A DNA stretch of 34,281 bases from an uncultured Oscillospiraceae bacterium. Lineage in GTDB: Bacteria; Bacillota_A; Clostridia; Oscillospirales; Oscillospiraceae. The position numbers and the translations under genes were made by a program. The stretch spans positions 1 through 34,281 of the forward strand of contig CALXGC010000065.1 of assembly GCA_944387755.1 (NCBI GenBank). The letters are read 5' to 3'. The notes under the pieces are model-generated. The model did no database searches, was not told the origin of the DNA, and saw nothing but the letters and a program-made list of their open reading frames with translations. Of the stretch, positions 15,137 through 23,788 are shown in pieces (position 1 is the stretch's first letter; every line of letters begins with the position of its first letter).

Positions 15137-16069
15137 ATGGCAAAAATTTTGGTGACAGAGACCATGGACAAGGCGGGGATTGAGGCCCTGCGGGCGGCGG
15201 GATACCAGGTGGTGGAGACCAACCGGGACATGGACGTCATCCGGCGGGAAATTACAGACGCCGACGGCGTCATTGTCCGGATTGTGGAGCTGGACCGCTC
15301 CCTGCTGGAGACCGCCTCCCGCCTGAAGATTGTCAGCAAGCACGGCGTGGGGGTGGACAACATCGACCTGGACTTCTGCCGCAGCCGGGGCGTCATGGTG
15401 ACGACCACCCCCAACGGGAACAGCGTCTCTGTGGCGGAGCACGCCTTCGCCATGATGATGGCCCTGTCCAAGCACCTGATTCCCGTGTCCGCCGCCTACC
15501 GGGAGCGGGGCTTCGCCGCGAAAAACTACGCCCCCGGCGTGGAGCTGACCGGGAAGACCCTGGGCGTCATCGGCGCGGGGCGGATTGGAAAGCGCATGAT
15601 TCACCTGTGCCAGGGACTGGACATGCAGGTGATGGCCTATGACCCCTATGTGTCCGATCTGCCCCAGGGGGTGGAGCACGTCTCCCAGCTGGAGCCGCTG
15701 CTCCGCCACGCGGATGTGCTGACCCTCCACTGCTCCCTCACCCATGAGACCCGGCGCATGATGGATCGGGAGAGCATCGGCAAAATGAAGCCCACCGCCC
15801 TGCTTATCAACTGCGCCCGGGGCCCCATTGTGGACCAGGAGGCCCTGACGGAGGCCCTCCAGGCCGGACGGCTGGCCGGCGCGGGGCTGGACGTCACCGA
15901 CCCGGAGCCCCTGCCCCCCGACAGCCCCCTGTTCCAAATGCCCAACGTCATCGTCACCCCCCACTACGCCCCCACCACCCTGGAGGCCGCCGTCCGGGTG
16001 TCCCAGATGGCCGCAAAAAACATCCAGCTCTGCCTGGAGGGCCACACCCCCATGGGACGGATTGTCTGA
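15137..16069 (+). CDS. D-2-hydroxyacid dehydrogenase (SerA-like)
   Basis: 310 residues, NAD-dependent. Rossmann GVIGAGRIGKRM (143-154) with D169 as the ribose-binding acid; catalytic R228 in NCARGPIVD, E257 in DPEPLP, H276 in TPHYAPT, the standard Arg-Glu-His set. It lacks the C-terminal ACT/ASB domain of serine-pathway SerA, so it is more likely a catabolic 2-hydroxyacid/2-ketoacid enzyme (glyoxylate, hydroxypyruvate, lactate-like acids). GGAGGA 8 bases before the ATG. First gene of the operon with the FAH hydrolase and SDR. Confidence 0.9.
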   Translation: MAKILVTETMDKAGIEALRAAGYQVVETNRDMDVIRREITDADGVIVRIVELDRSLLETASRLKIVSKHGVGVDNIDLDFCRSRGVMVTTTPNGNSVSVAEHAFAMMMALSKHLIPVSAAYRERGFAAKNYAPGVELTGKTLGVIGAGRIGKRMIHLCQGLDMQVMAYDPYVSDLPQGVEHVSQLEPLLRHADVLTLHCSLTHETRRMMDRESIGKMKPTALLINCARGPIVDQEALTEALQAGRLAGAGLDVTDPEPLPPDSPLFQMPNVIVTPHYAPTTLEAAVRVSQMAAKNIQLCLEGHTPMGRIV

Positions 16070-16115
16070 CCGCCCTCCCCCCTGGGGAGGAGCACCTTGA
16101 ATAGGAGGGAAGCTT

Positions 16116-17042
16116 ATGCGTCTTGCCACCATCCGCTGGAAAAACAGGGAGATTGCCGGCATTGTCCTGGAGAAGGGGGTGGTCCCCATCGCAGCCCTGA
16201 ACGCCGCCAGGGGGACCGCCTGGCGGGAGGAGCTGCTCCCCCTCATCCAGGCCCAGCAGCTCCCCGGCCTCACCCGCTGGTACAACCAGGGCGGCCGGGA
16301 GGAGCTGGAGAAGCTCCCCCTGGTCCCCTGGGACCAGGCGGTCTTCGCCCCTCTGTACCGCAATCCCCGCAGAATCTTCGGCATCGGCCTGAACTACGCC
16401 GAACATGCCGGAGACATCGGCTCCGCCGCCCCCACCGGCTTTCCGGGCAGCTTCTTCAAAATGCCGGACACCCTCATCGGGCCGGGGGACGAGATCCGCC
16501 TCCCCGCCCTGAAGGAGGCCCAGCGGACCACCGCCGAGGCGGAGCTGGGCGTTATCCTGGGCCGGGACTGCCGGGATGTGGCCGAGGAGGACTGGCTCAG
16601 CGCTGTGGCGGGCTATACCACCGTCCTGGACATGACCGAGGAGTCCATTCTGAAGGGCAACGACTATGTCCAGGGCAACCCCCGCTATCTCTGCATTGTG
16701 AAAAATTTCCCCACCTTCTTCTCCTTCGGCCCCCAGCTTGTCACCCCCGACGAGGTCCCCGACGTGGGCCGCCTGGAGGTCCAGTCGGTCTGCAACGGCC
16801 AGGTCTATGCCCGGAACACCGTGGACCACATGACCCACTCCCCCGCCCGGCTGGTCGCCCTCCACAGCGGCATTCAGGGCTGGTTCGCCGGAGACGTGCT
16901 CTCCACCGGCACCCCCCGCGCCTTCCCCATCCGGGACGGCGACCGGGCCGAGTGCCGCATCGTGGGGCCGGAGGGCTTCTCCATGGCCCCCCTGGTCAAC
17001 CCCGTGACGGATTTGAAGCTGCACCCGGAAAAAATATCGTGA
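16116..17042 (+). CDS. Fumarylacetoacetate-hydrolase-family enzyme
   Basis: 308 residues. FAH fold marks: GIGLNYAEHA (89-98, H97), SFFKMPDTLIGPGDEI (112-127), the metal ligands E141/E143 in AEAELGVILG and D172 in LDMTEES, and GDVLSTGTP near 266. Family members hydrolyse or decarboxylate beta-diketone-type acids (fumarylpyruvate, acylpyruvates, 2,4-diketo-3-deoxy sugar acids). Odd: the third ligand region is DMTEES rather than the usual D-x-T/S-x-R-D type, so specificity may differ. Lies 46 bases after the dehydrogenase with a GGAGGG ribosome site and 12 bases before the SDR. Confidence 0.86.
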   Translation: MRLATIRWKNREIAGIVLEKGVVPIAALNAARGTAWREELLPLIQAQQLPGLTRWYNQGGREELEKLPLVPWDQAVFAPLYRNPRRIFGIGLNYAEHAGDIGSAAPTGFPGSFFKMPDTLIGPGDEIRLPALKEAQRTTAEAELGVILGRDCRDVAEEDWLSAVAGYTTVLDMTEESILKGNDYVQGNPRYLCIVKNFPTFFSFGPQLVTPDEVPDVGRLEVQSVCNGQVYARNTVDHMTHSPARLVALHSGIQGWFAGDVLSTGTPRAFPIRDGDRAECRIVGPEGFSMAPLVNPVTDLKLHPEKIS

Positions 17043-17054
17043 GGAGGATTTTCT

Positions 17055-17849
17055 ATGGACCTGGGATTAAAAGATAAAGTTGTCCTGTGTATGGCCTCCG
17101 CCGCCGGCCTGGGCAAGGGCATCGCCGCAGAGGCCGCCCGGGAGGGCGCCAAAGTCATGATCTCCACCGCCCCGGCCTTCCGGGACCAGCTCCGCGCCGC
17201 CCAGGAGGAGATCGCCCAGGAGACGGGCAACCGCCCGGAGGCCTTCCTGGCCGACGTCAACGACCCGGAGGACATCCAGAGGCTGGTGGACCACACCGTC
17301 CATACCCTGGGGGACGTCTGGGCCCTGGTGAATATGTGCCCCGGTCCCAAGCCCGGCCCCTTCGACGCCTTTCAGGACGCCGACTGGGAGGGGGCCTTCC
17401 AGCTGTGCCTGCTGTCCTACGTCCGGGCCATCCGGGCCTGCCTGCCCTCCATGCGCCGGCTGGGGGGCGGCCGGATTGTCAATTCCACCAGCTCCTCAGT
17501 GAAGGACTGCCTGGACAACCTGATTCTGTCCAACACCATGCGCATGGGGGTGGTGGGCCTGAGCAAGACCCTGGCCGCCGAGCTGGGCCGGGACAACATC
17601 CTGGTCAACGTCATCGGCCCCGGCCGCATCGGCACCGCCCGCATCGCCAGCCTCAACGCCCTGCGGGCGGAGAAGGCCGGCCTCTCCGTGGAGGAGTATG
17701 AGCGGCAGGACCTGAAGTCCTTCCCCCTGGGCCGCTATGGCACGCCCCAGGAGTACGGACGGCTGGCCGTCTTCCTGTGCTCCCAGGCCAACACCTATAT
17801 CTCCGGCCAGACCATTCTGCTGGACGGAGCCATGACGCGGGCCTATTGA
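17055..17849 (+). CDS. Short-chain dehydrogenase-like protein lacking the YxxxK motif
   Basis: 264 residues, SDR fold: cofactor loop ASAAGLGKG (14-22), NDPEDI (D67-D70 region), LVNMCPG in place of the NNAG strand, catalytic-type serines in NSTSSS (143-148), and a C-terminal ISGQTILLDGA. The canonical Y-x-x-x-K is replaced: by alignment Y becomes S159 and K becomes R163 (LSNTMRMGVVGLSK). A known side-branch of SDRs has this LSN-x-x-R pattern, so it may still bind NAD(P) but use other chemistry or be non-catalytic. Ribosome site GGAGG 7 bases upstream; ends the operon. Confidence 0.83.
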   Translation: MDLGLKDKVVLCMASAAGLGKGIAAEAAREGAKVMISTAPAFRDQLRAAQEEIAQETGNRPEAFLADVNDPEDIQRLVDHTVHTLGDVWALVNMCPGPKPGPFDAFQDADWEGAFQLCLLSYVRAIRACLPSMRRLGGGRIVNSTSSSVKDCLDNLILSNTMRMGVVGLSKTLAAELGRDNILVNVIGPGRIGTARIASLNALRAEKAGLSVEEYERQDLKSFPLGRYGTPQEYGRLAVFLCSQANTYISGQTILLDGAMTRAY

Positions 17850-17864
17850 CGGCGTCCTTTCAGG

Positions 17865-17904
17865 CAAAAAAGCAGGACCGGATTGCTCCGGTCCTGCTTT
17901 TTTC
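17865..17904. terminator. Bidirectional terminator between the two convergent operons
   Basis: AAAAAAGCAGGACCGGA, loop TTGC, TCCGGTCCTGCTTTTTT: a perfect 17-base stem including the A/T tracts, so it works on both strands, ending the SDR operon (+) and the large catabolic operon (-). About 100 bases without features follow up to 18007. Confidence 0.92.
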
Positions 17905-18007
17905 GGTTGGATGATTTCCTTCCGCCGGTCTGTACAGCCAAGTTTGTCAGCCCCACACGCCGCCGCACAGTCTGTCTGTTCCGGCGAAGGCGCTCCTTCC
18001 CGCAGTC

Positions 18008-19759
18008 TTACTGAAAATCAAGGGCCTTGGTGACGTCGCCGAAGATCACAGCCAGGCCATAAGCGCCGGCGTCGGCCCAGCCGATGCTGCGCTCGCCCAC
18101 GGTACCGGCGCGGCCCATACGGGCGGCGATCTTCTCGGTGCTCTTGGCGCCCGCCATAGCGGCCTCCGCGCCGGAGGCAAAGGCGTCCTTCAGAGACACG
18201 CCCTTGCCGGCGTTCTCGGTCCACGCGTCGGCGCAGGGCACCAGGGCGTCAATGAGGGTCTTGTCGCCCACCACGGCGCCCCGCCCGAAGGAGCGCTCGC
18301 CGGTGGCCTGGATGCCGCTCACGGCGGCCTGCATCAGCTGGGCGAAGTCCTCCACAGAGAGGGTCTCCTTGCCCTTGGCGCTGCGGGCGGCCGCACGGAA
18401 GGCGGAGCCCCAGATGGGGCCGGAGGCGCCGCCGCAGTACTCCATAATCACCAGGGAGCAGGCGTTGAGGAAGCTGGAGATGTCCAGGTCCTCCGCGGCC
18501 ACGATGCCCTTCCACTCCCGCTTGAGCTGGCGGAAGCCCTTGGCAATGCTCATGCCGAAGTCGCCGTCGCCGGCGTGGGAGTCCAGCTCGCAGAAGGGGA
18601 CCTCATTGCGGATGGCGGACTCGCACATGGCGTCCACCATATACATCACGTTCTTCAGGGTCAGGTTTCCGGAGACAACGGCGTAGTCCTTGGGGGTCTC
18701 GATGCCGAAGTCGGCCTCGCCCTGCACGGCGGAGGGCTCCTGGGGCATCTCGGCGGTCTCCACAGGGCCGTCCACCCGGAAGGCGGGGGCGGCGCTGGGC
18801 TGGTTGAGCAGCTCCTCCAGCTCGTCGTCCAGCTTCAGGATGGACAGGGAGGCGCCGGCCATGTCAATGCTGGTCATGTAGTTGCCCACGAAGGAGCGGG
18901 CGATGACCGCGCCCTTCTTCTGCAGCTCCTTCACCACGTCGTAGTGGAACAGATAGAGCTCCATCAGCGGGGTGGCGCCGAAGCCGTTGACCAGCACGGC
19001 CACCCGCTGGCCCTGGGCCAGCTCCAGCTCGGCGGAGAGGGCCTCCACCATACGGCCGGCCAGCTCGGCGGCGGGGGCCATCTTCTCCCGGCGGATGCCG
19101 GGCTCGCCGTGGATGCCCACGCCGTACTCCATCTCGTCCTCGCCGATGTCAAAGGTGGGGGTGCCCTTGGCGGGGACGGTGCAGGAGGTAAAGGCGAAGC
19201 CGATGCTCTTCACGCTGGCGGCGGCCTTCTCCGCCACGGCCTTCACCTGGGGCAGGGTCATGCCCTTCTCGGCGGCGGCGCCGGCGATCTTGTGGACAAA
19301 CACGGTGCCCGCCACGCCCCGGCGGCCCACGGTGTACAGGCTGTCCTTGACGGCGATGTCGTCGTCCACCTTCACATAGTCCACGGTGATGCCGTCCTCC
19401 TGGGCCAGGAAGGCGGCGTTGCGGAAGTTCATGATGTCGCCGCTGTAGTTCTTGATGATGAGCAGGGTGCCGGCGTCGCTGGCCGTCTTGCGGATGGCCT
19501 GGTAGACCTGGATCTGGGAGGGGGAGGCGAACACGTCGCCGCACACCGCCGCGTCCAGCATACCCTTGCCCACAAAGCCGGCGTGGGCGGGCTCGTGGCC
19601 GCTGCCGCCGCCGCTGATGAGGGTCACTTTGCCGGGGTTGAGCTGCTTCCGGTGGACGATCTTATACTTGGGGTCCAGGGCCAGCTCCGGATGGGCCAGC
19701 ACCAGACCGGCGCACATCTCCTGTACGACCTTGGTGGGCTCGTTAATCAGTTTCTTCAT
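18008..19759 (-). CDS. dhaKL: ATP-dependent dihydroxyacetone kinase, DhaK-DhaL fusion
   Basis: Phosphorylates dihydroxyacetone (or glyceraldehyde) to DHAP. 583 residues: DhaK domain 1-330 with SGGGSGHEPAHAGFVG (49-64), the covalent substrate-binding histidine H217 in GIHGEPG, and DxxNGFG-like VNGFGATPLMELYL; linker 331-355; DhaL ATP-binding domain with the magnesium aspartates D393, D398, D400 in LDSHAGDGDFG, then GGASGPIWG and GDKTLIDAL. The one-chain form is the ATP-using type, as opposed to PTS-linked DhaK/L/M. Its ATG is 2 bases past the stop of glycerol dehydrogenase, whose product it uses. Last gene of the operon. Confidence 0.95.
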   Translation of the reverse strand: MKKLINEPTKVVQEMCAGLVLAHPELALDPKYKIVHRKQLNPGKVTLISGGGSGHEPAHAGFVGKGMLDAAVCGDVFASPSQIQVYQAIRKTASDAGTLLIIKNYSGDIMNFRNAAFLAQEDGITVDYVKVDDDIAVKDSLYTVGRRGVAGTVFVHKIAGAAAEKGMTLPQVKAVAEKAAASVKSIGFAFTSCTVPAKGTPTFDIGEDEMEYGVGIHGEPGIRREKMAPAAELAGRMVEALSAELELAQGQRVAVLVNGFGATPLMELYLFHYDVVKELQKKGAVIARSFVGNYMTSIDMAGASLSILKLDDELEELLNQPSAAPAFRVDGPVETAEMPQEPSAVQGEADFGIETPKDYAVVSGNLTLKNVMYMVDAMCESAIRNEVPFCELDSHAGDGDFGMSIAKGFRQLKREWKGIVAAEDLDISSFLNACSLVIMEYCGGASGPIWGSAFRAAARSAKGKETLSVEDFAQLMQAAVSGIQATGERSFGRGAVVGDKTLIDALVPCADAWTENAGKGVSLKDAFASGAEAAMAGAKSTEKIAARMGRAGTVGERSIGWADAGAYGLAVIFGDVTKALDFQ

Positions 19760-19761
19760 AC

Positions 19762-20895
19762 TCAGCCACGCTCCTGCTTATACTTGCTGCCGATGCGGTC
19801 AGCGGTAATGATGGCGGCGGCCACCATGCCGGTGTTCACCGGGAAGGGCATGGAGTGGACGGACTCCTCCGGGATGCAGGCCTTCTCGGCCACCTGAGCC
19901 AGCTCCTCGTCGGTGATGCTGGTGACGCCGATGTCAGCCAGGCAGACGGGCAGGCCCACGTCCAGGCAGAAGTCCAGGACCTCGTTGAGCTCCTCGGTGG
20001 GGGCGTTCTCCAGAACCAGCTGGGCGATGGTGCCGAAGGCCACCTTCTCGCCGTGGAAGAAGTGGTGGGTGCCGGGCAGGACGGTCAGGCCGTCGTGGAT
20101 GGCGTGGGCCGCGGCCAGGCCGCCGCTCTCAAAGCCCAGGCCGGAGAGGAGGATGTTGGTCTCGATGATGTTCTCCAGGGCGGGCGTGACCTTGTTGCAG
20201 TCGCAGGCCTGCTTGGCCTTCCGGCCGTCGGCCATCAGGGTCTCATAGCACAGCTTGGCCAGGGCCAGGGCGGCGTTGGTGCCCTTCGCCTTGGGGCAGG
20301 AGCCGTCGCGGGCGCCGCAGGGCAGGCCGGCGTTCACGTTGGCGCAGGCGCGGGAGGTGGCGCGGGCCTCGAAGTAGGTGGACAGGGCGTCGCCCATGCC
20401 GGAGACCAGGAAGCGGGTGGGGGCGGAGGCCACCACGGTGGTGTCGATGAGCACCACGCTGGGGCTCTGCTTGAAGTAGGCGTAGTCGTCAAAGGCGCCG
20501 TCGGGGGTGTACAGCACGGCGGAGTGGCTGGTGGGGGCGTCGGTGGCCGCGATGGTGGGCACGATGATCAGGGCCTCGCCCTGGGCCACGCACTTGGCGG
20601 TGTCGATGGCCTTGCCGCCGCCCAGGCCGATGGTGCAGGAGCAGCCCTTGGACTTGGCCAGCTCCTGGAGCCGGGCCACCTCCTGGCGGGAGCACTCGCC
20701 GCCGAAGGCGCTCTCCACAAAGGTAATTCCGAAGGTCTCTGCCGTCTTGTCCAGCTTCTCCTTCACGCGCTGCACGTCGCCGGGGTGGGCGATGAGCAGG
20801 GCGGAATTGCCGAAGCCCTTCACAAAATAGCCCAGGTTCAGGAGCTCGTCCTCACCCTGCACAAACCGGGTGGGGCAGATAAACGCTTTTCTCAT
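19762..20895 (-). CDS. gldA: Glycerol dehydrogenase (iron/zinc alcohol dehydrogenase family)
   Basis: Oxidises glycerol to dihydroxyacetone with NAD. 377 residues. GGGKAIDTAK (92-101) is the NAD-binding loop; metal ligands D169 in SGMGDAL, H264 in AAHAIHDG and H281 in FFHGEKVAFG match known glycerol dehydrogenases. The start is the MRKAF methionine because AAGGAGGTAA lies immediately upstream; a 22-residue upstream extension would run through an intercistronic hairpin. Coupled to dhaKL by a 2-base gap, forming a glycerol-to-DHAP module at the end of a uronate operon. Confidence 0.93.
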   Translation of the reverse strand: MRKAFICPTRFVQGEDELLNLGYFVKGFGNSALLIAHPGDVQRVKEKLDKTAETFGITFVESAFGGECSRQEVARLQELAKSKGCSCTIGLGGGKAIDTAKCVAQGEALIIVPTIAATDAPTSHSAVLYTPDGAFDDYAYFKQSPSVVLIDTTVVASAPTRFLVSGMGDALSTYFEARATSRACANVNAGLPCGARDGSCPKAKGTNAALALAKLCYETLMADGRKAKQACDCNKVTPALENIIETNILLSGLGFESGGLAAAHAIHDGLTVLPGTHHFFHGEKVAFGTIAQLVLENAPTEELNEVLDFCLDVGLPVCLADIGVTSITDEELAQVAEKACIPEESVHSMPFPVNTGMVAAAIITADRIGSKYKQERG

Positions 20896-20923
20896 GGTAA
20901 TTACCTCCTTAAGTATTTCTCGC

Positions 20924-20987
20924 GGCCCCCGCCCCGGAGGGCGGGGGTCCGAATGGAACATGCTCTCTTCCGCCCTCCGGGCGGAAG
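20924..20987. other. Two intercistronic hairpins between uxuB and gldA
   Basis: Hairpin GG-c-CCCCGCC..GGCGGGG-t-CC (20924-20950) and perfect CTTCCGCCC-TCC-GGGCGGAAG (20967-20987). No T-run on either strand, so more likely mRNA processing or stabilising structures than terminators. Confidence 0.7.
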
Positions 20988-20997
20988 GCCTGCGTCC

Positions 20998-22587
20998 TCA
21001 GCGGGCGGAGACGTACTTATGCAGGGTCTTGCGCACGGCGCCGGGGCCGGCGTACAGCTCGGCCGCCATGCCCTCGATGCGCTCGCCCAGACCGGCGGCA
21101 TACAGGTCCACGCCGAACACGTCGGTGCGGCTGTAGAGCTGCTTCAGGCAGCTCATATCCTGGGCGCCCTCCTTGACCTCCAGGGGCGCCACGATGGCCT
21201 GCAGCTCCTCCAGCAGAGGATCGGGGGAGGGCTCAAAGGCCTTCCCGGCGTCGTCCACGCCCTTCAGATACCGGGCGTAGCCGGCCAGCACCAGGGGGAT
21301 GAGCACCAGCTCGTCCATGTTCAGGCCCTTGGCCTGATAGGCCTTGATGGTCTCGCCGAAGCGGATGGACAGCTTCTGGGAGGTGTCGGTGGCGATGCGC
21401 TGGGGGGCGTCGGGCATGAAGGGGTTGGGCAGGCGCTTGGTGAGCACCGCATTGATGAAGTCGGCGGGCTTAAGCACGCCGGGGTCCACCACCACGGGCA
21501 TGGCCTCGATGTAGCCCATCTTGGTGATGAGGCCGCACAGGTCCTCGTCCTTCATCTCCGCGGAGATGAGGGTATAGCCCAGCATACAGCCGTAGATGGA
21601 CATGGCGGTGTGCAGGGGATTGAGGCAGGTGCACACCTTCATCTTCTCCACCTTGTCCACGGTCTCCCGGTCGGCGTAGAGCACCCCGCCCTTCTCCAGG
21701 GGAGGACGGCCGTTGGTGTACTGGTCCTCGATGACCAGGTACTCCGTCTCCTCGGCGTTGACGAAGGGGGCGGTGTAGGTGTGGCGGTCGGTGACGATGG
21801 TGTAGTTGTCCTCGAAGCCGTCGGCCTTGAGCATCTCCTGGACCTGGGCGTCGGGGCGGGGGGTGATCTTGTCGATCATGCTCCAGGGGAAGGAGACCTT
21901 GGTCTCATCCTGGAGGTAGTCCAGGAAGCCCTGGGGCACCAGGCCGGCCTTCACCCACGCCTGGGCATAGGCCATCACGGCGCTCTTCACCTTGTCGCCG
22001 TTGTGGGAGCAGTTGTCCATGCTCTGCACGGTGATGGGCAGCGCCCCCGCCTGATAGCGCTGATAGAGCAGGGCGGTGACTTTGCCCATGATGAGCTGGG
22101 GCTCGGCGCCCCGCTCCAGGTCGGCGGGGGCCACGGAGTAGCCCTTCTCCGTGATGGTGAAGCTGACCATCTGGAGGGAGGGGTTCTTGAAGATGGACTC
22201 CAGGCGGTCCCAGTCCTCGGTGAACTGGGGGTCGGCCTTCAGGCTCTCGGTGACGGAGGCCACCACCCGCTTCTCAATGGAGCCGTCGGACTTGAGCATC
22301 ACCAGCAGGCTCAGGTTGTCATAGGGGCGGTAGGCCTTGTCGATGATCTCATAGTCAAAGCCCTCGGCCACGATGACGCCCCGGTCATAGGCGCCCTCGT
22401 CCAGCACCCGCTGGAGCAGGGCGGCGGGGAAGGCCCGGAAGATGTTGCCCGCGCCGAAGTGAATCCAGGTGGGCTCGTCGTGGGTCTTCTGGCGCACGGC
22501 GTTCAGGTCGAACTTGGGCAGCTCATAGCCCTTGTCCGCCCACTCCTGAGCGTTGTACGCGCCGGTCTGAATTTCGGAAAGTTTCAT
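20998..22587 (-). CDS. uxuB: D-fructuronate reductase / mannonate oxidoreductase (mannitol dehydrogenase family)
   Basis: Interconverts D-fructuronate and D-mannonate with NADH. 529 residues, long-chain polyol dehydrogenase fold: N-terminal IHFGAGNIFRA (42-52) Rossmann loop; DNCSHNG (191-197); the family motif K-V-C-T-C-L-N-P-L-H (317-326) with N323 and H326; conserved PRIATD-like APQRIATDTSQK. Followed after 37 bases of spacing from uxuA upstream, whose substrate is its product. Specificity for fructuronate over tagaturonate is inferred from the uxuA neighbour. Ribosome site is only moderate (GAGGGA). Confidence 0.9.
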   Translation of the reverse strand: MKLSEIQTGAYNAQEWADKGYELPKFDLNAVRQKTHDEPTWIHFGAGNIFRAFPAALLQRVLDEGAYDRGVIVAEGFDYEIIDKAYRPYDNLSLLVMLKSDGSIEKRVVASVTESLKADPQFTEDWDRLESIFKNPSLQMVSFTITEKGYSVAPADLERGAEPQLIMGKVTALLYQRYQAGALPITVQSMDNCSHNGDKVKSAVMAYAQAWVKAGLVPQGFLDYLQDETKVSFPWSMIDKITPRPDAQVQEMLKADGFEDNYTIVTDRHTYTAPFVNAEETEYLVIEDQYTNGRPPLEKGGVLYADRETVDKVEKMKVCTCLNPLHTAMSIYGCMLGYTLISAEMKDEDLCGLITKMGYIEAMPVVVDPGVLKPADFINAVLTKRLPNPFMPDAPQRIATDTSQKLSIRFGETIKAYQAKGLNMDELVLIPLVLAGYARYLKGVDDAGKAFEPSPDPLLEELQAIVAPLEVKEGAQDMSCLKQLYSRTDVFGVDLYAAGLGERIEGMAAELYAGPGAVRKTLHKYVSAR

Positions 22588-22624
22588 AGCAGTTTCCCTC
22601 GTTCCTTATGATTCCGCGTTTGGC

Positions 22625-23713
22625 TTACTTCTTCTGTCCGTCCAGCTTGTCCAGCATGTCCCAGATGCCCCACATGTACATGATGCCCAGGGCGCGGTCG
22701 TACAGGCCGTAGCCGGGACGGCAGGTGCCGGGGCCCTCGCCCCACAGGTGGCGGCCGTGGTCGGGACGGATATAGCCCTCAAAGCCGCAGTCGTGGTAGG
22801 CCTTCACGATGTCCAGAATGCCGGTGTCGCCGTCGCAGTCCCGGTGGGAGGTCTCGGAGAAGTCCCCGTTGGGGAAGTGCTTGACGTTGCGGATGTGGGC
22901 GAAGGCGATGCGGTCGCAGTGCTTGCGCACGATGTCGGCCACGTTGTTGTTGGGGTTGGCGTTCAGGCTGCCGGAGCACAGGGTCAGGCAGTTATAGGGG
23001 TCGTCCACCATGGACAGGAAGCGGTCGATGGCCTCGGAGTCCACCAGCAGGCGGGGCAGGCCGAAGATGTCCCAGGGGGGATCGTCCATGTGGATGGCCA
23101 TCTTAATGTCGCACTCGTGGCACACGGGCATCAGGCGCTCCAGGAAGTACTTCAGGTTCTCCCACAGCTTCTCCTTGGTGACGGGCTTGTACATCTCGAA
23201 CAGCTCGTCCAGGCGGGCCATACGCTCCGGCTCCCAGCCGGGGAAGGTCAGGCCGTTGAGGTTCTTCAGAATGTAGTCGGCCATGACCTTGGGGTCGTCC
23301 TGGATCATGTCCTTCTGATAGTACAGGGCGGTGGAGCCGTCGGGCAGGCGGTGGAACAGATCCGTGCGGGTCCAGTCGAAGATGGGCATGAAGTTATAGC
23401 AGATAACCTTCACGCCGAAGTCCTTCAGGTTCCGGATGGTCTGAATGTAGTTGTCGATGTACTTGTCCCGGGTGGGCAGGCCGACCTTGATGTCGTCGTG
23501 GACGTTCACAGACTCCACCACGTCCATGTTGAAGCCGTAGGGCTCCAGCTGCTTCTGGACCTGGGCGATCTCTTCCTTCTCCCAGATCTCGCCGGGCTGC
23601 TTGTGGTGCAGGGCCCAGACGATGGTGGTCACGCCGGGGATCTGCTTGATGTCGGACAGCTTAATCTGGTCGTTGCCCTCGCCATACCAGCGAAAACCCA
23701 TCTGCATTGGCAT
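22625..23713 (-). CDS. uxuA: D-mannonate dehydratase
   Basis: Dehydrates D-mannonate to 2-keto-3-deoxygluconate. 362 residues, TIM-barrel xylose-isomerase-like fold. MGFRWYGEGND at the start and a Mn-type ligand set H208 (KMAIHMDDPPW), C246 (LTLCSGSL), H273 (FAHIRN), D318 (RPDHGRH) are all present, with WALHHKQPGE and YNFMPIFDWTRT as family blocks. AGAGGTGA is about 9 bases before the ATG chosen; a second ATG two codons on is possible. Its product is the substrate of the KDG kinase at 1040. Confidence 0.96.
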   Translation of the reverse strand: MPMQMGFRWYGEGNDQIKLSDIKQIPGVTTIVWALHHKQPGEIWEKEEIAQVQKQLEPYGFNMDVVESVNVHDDIKVGLPTRDKYIDNYIQTIRNLKDFGVKVICYNFMPIFDWTRTDLFHRLPDGSTALYYQKDMIQDDPKVMADYILKNLNGLTFPGWEPERMARLDELFEMYKPVTKEKLWENLKYFLERLMPVCHECDIKMAIHMDDPPWDIFGLPRLLVDSEAIDRFLSMVDDPYNCLTLCSGSLNANPNNNVADIVRKHCDRIAFAHIRNVKHFPNGDFSETSHRDCDGDTGILDIVKAYHDCGFEGYIRPDHGRHLWGEGPGTCRPGYGLYDRALGIMYMWGIWDMLDKLDGQKK

Positions 23714-23743
23714 AGATTCGTCACCTCTTGTTAAAATTTTATG

Positions 23744-23783
23744 CGCTCCGCCCGTCCCTCCCCGCGGGGAGGGACGGGGAGCG
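23744..23783. other. Intercistronic hairpin between the GH31 gene and uxuA
   Basis: CCCGTCCCTCCCC (about 23751-23763), loop GC, GGGGAGGGACGGG, extended by CGCTC/GAGCG across a 2-base bulge. Very stable, without a T-run. Confidence 0.75.
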
Positions 23784-23788
23784 GAAGC

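Noticed and set aside
19855..22611. A 918-codon plus-strand open frame opposite gldA, uxuB and neighbours (also ~900-codon frames at 23741-26455 and 26313-29084)
   Set aside because: Antisense to well-supported genes; composition is Gly/Val/His/Leu-rich as expected when GC-rich codons are read backwards, with no motifs and no ribosome sites.
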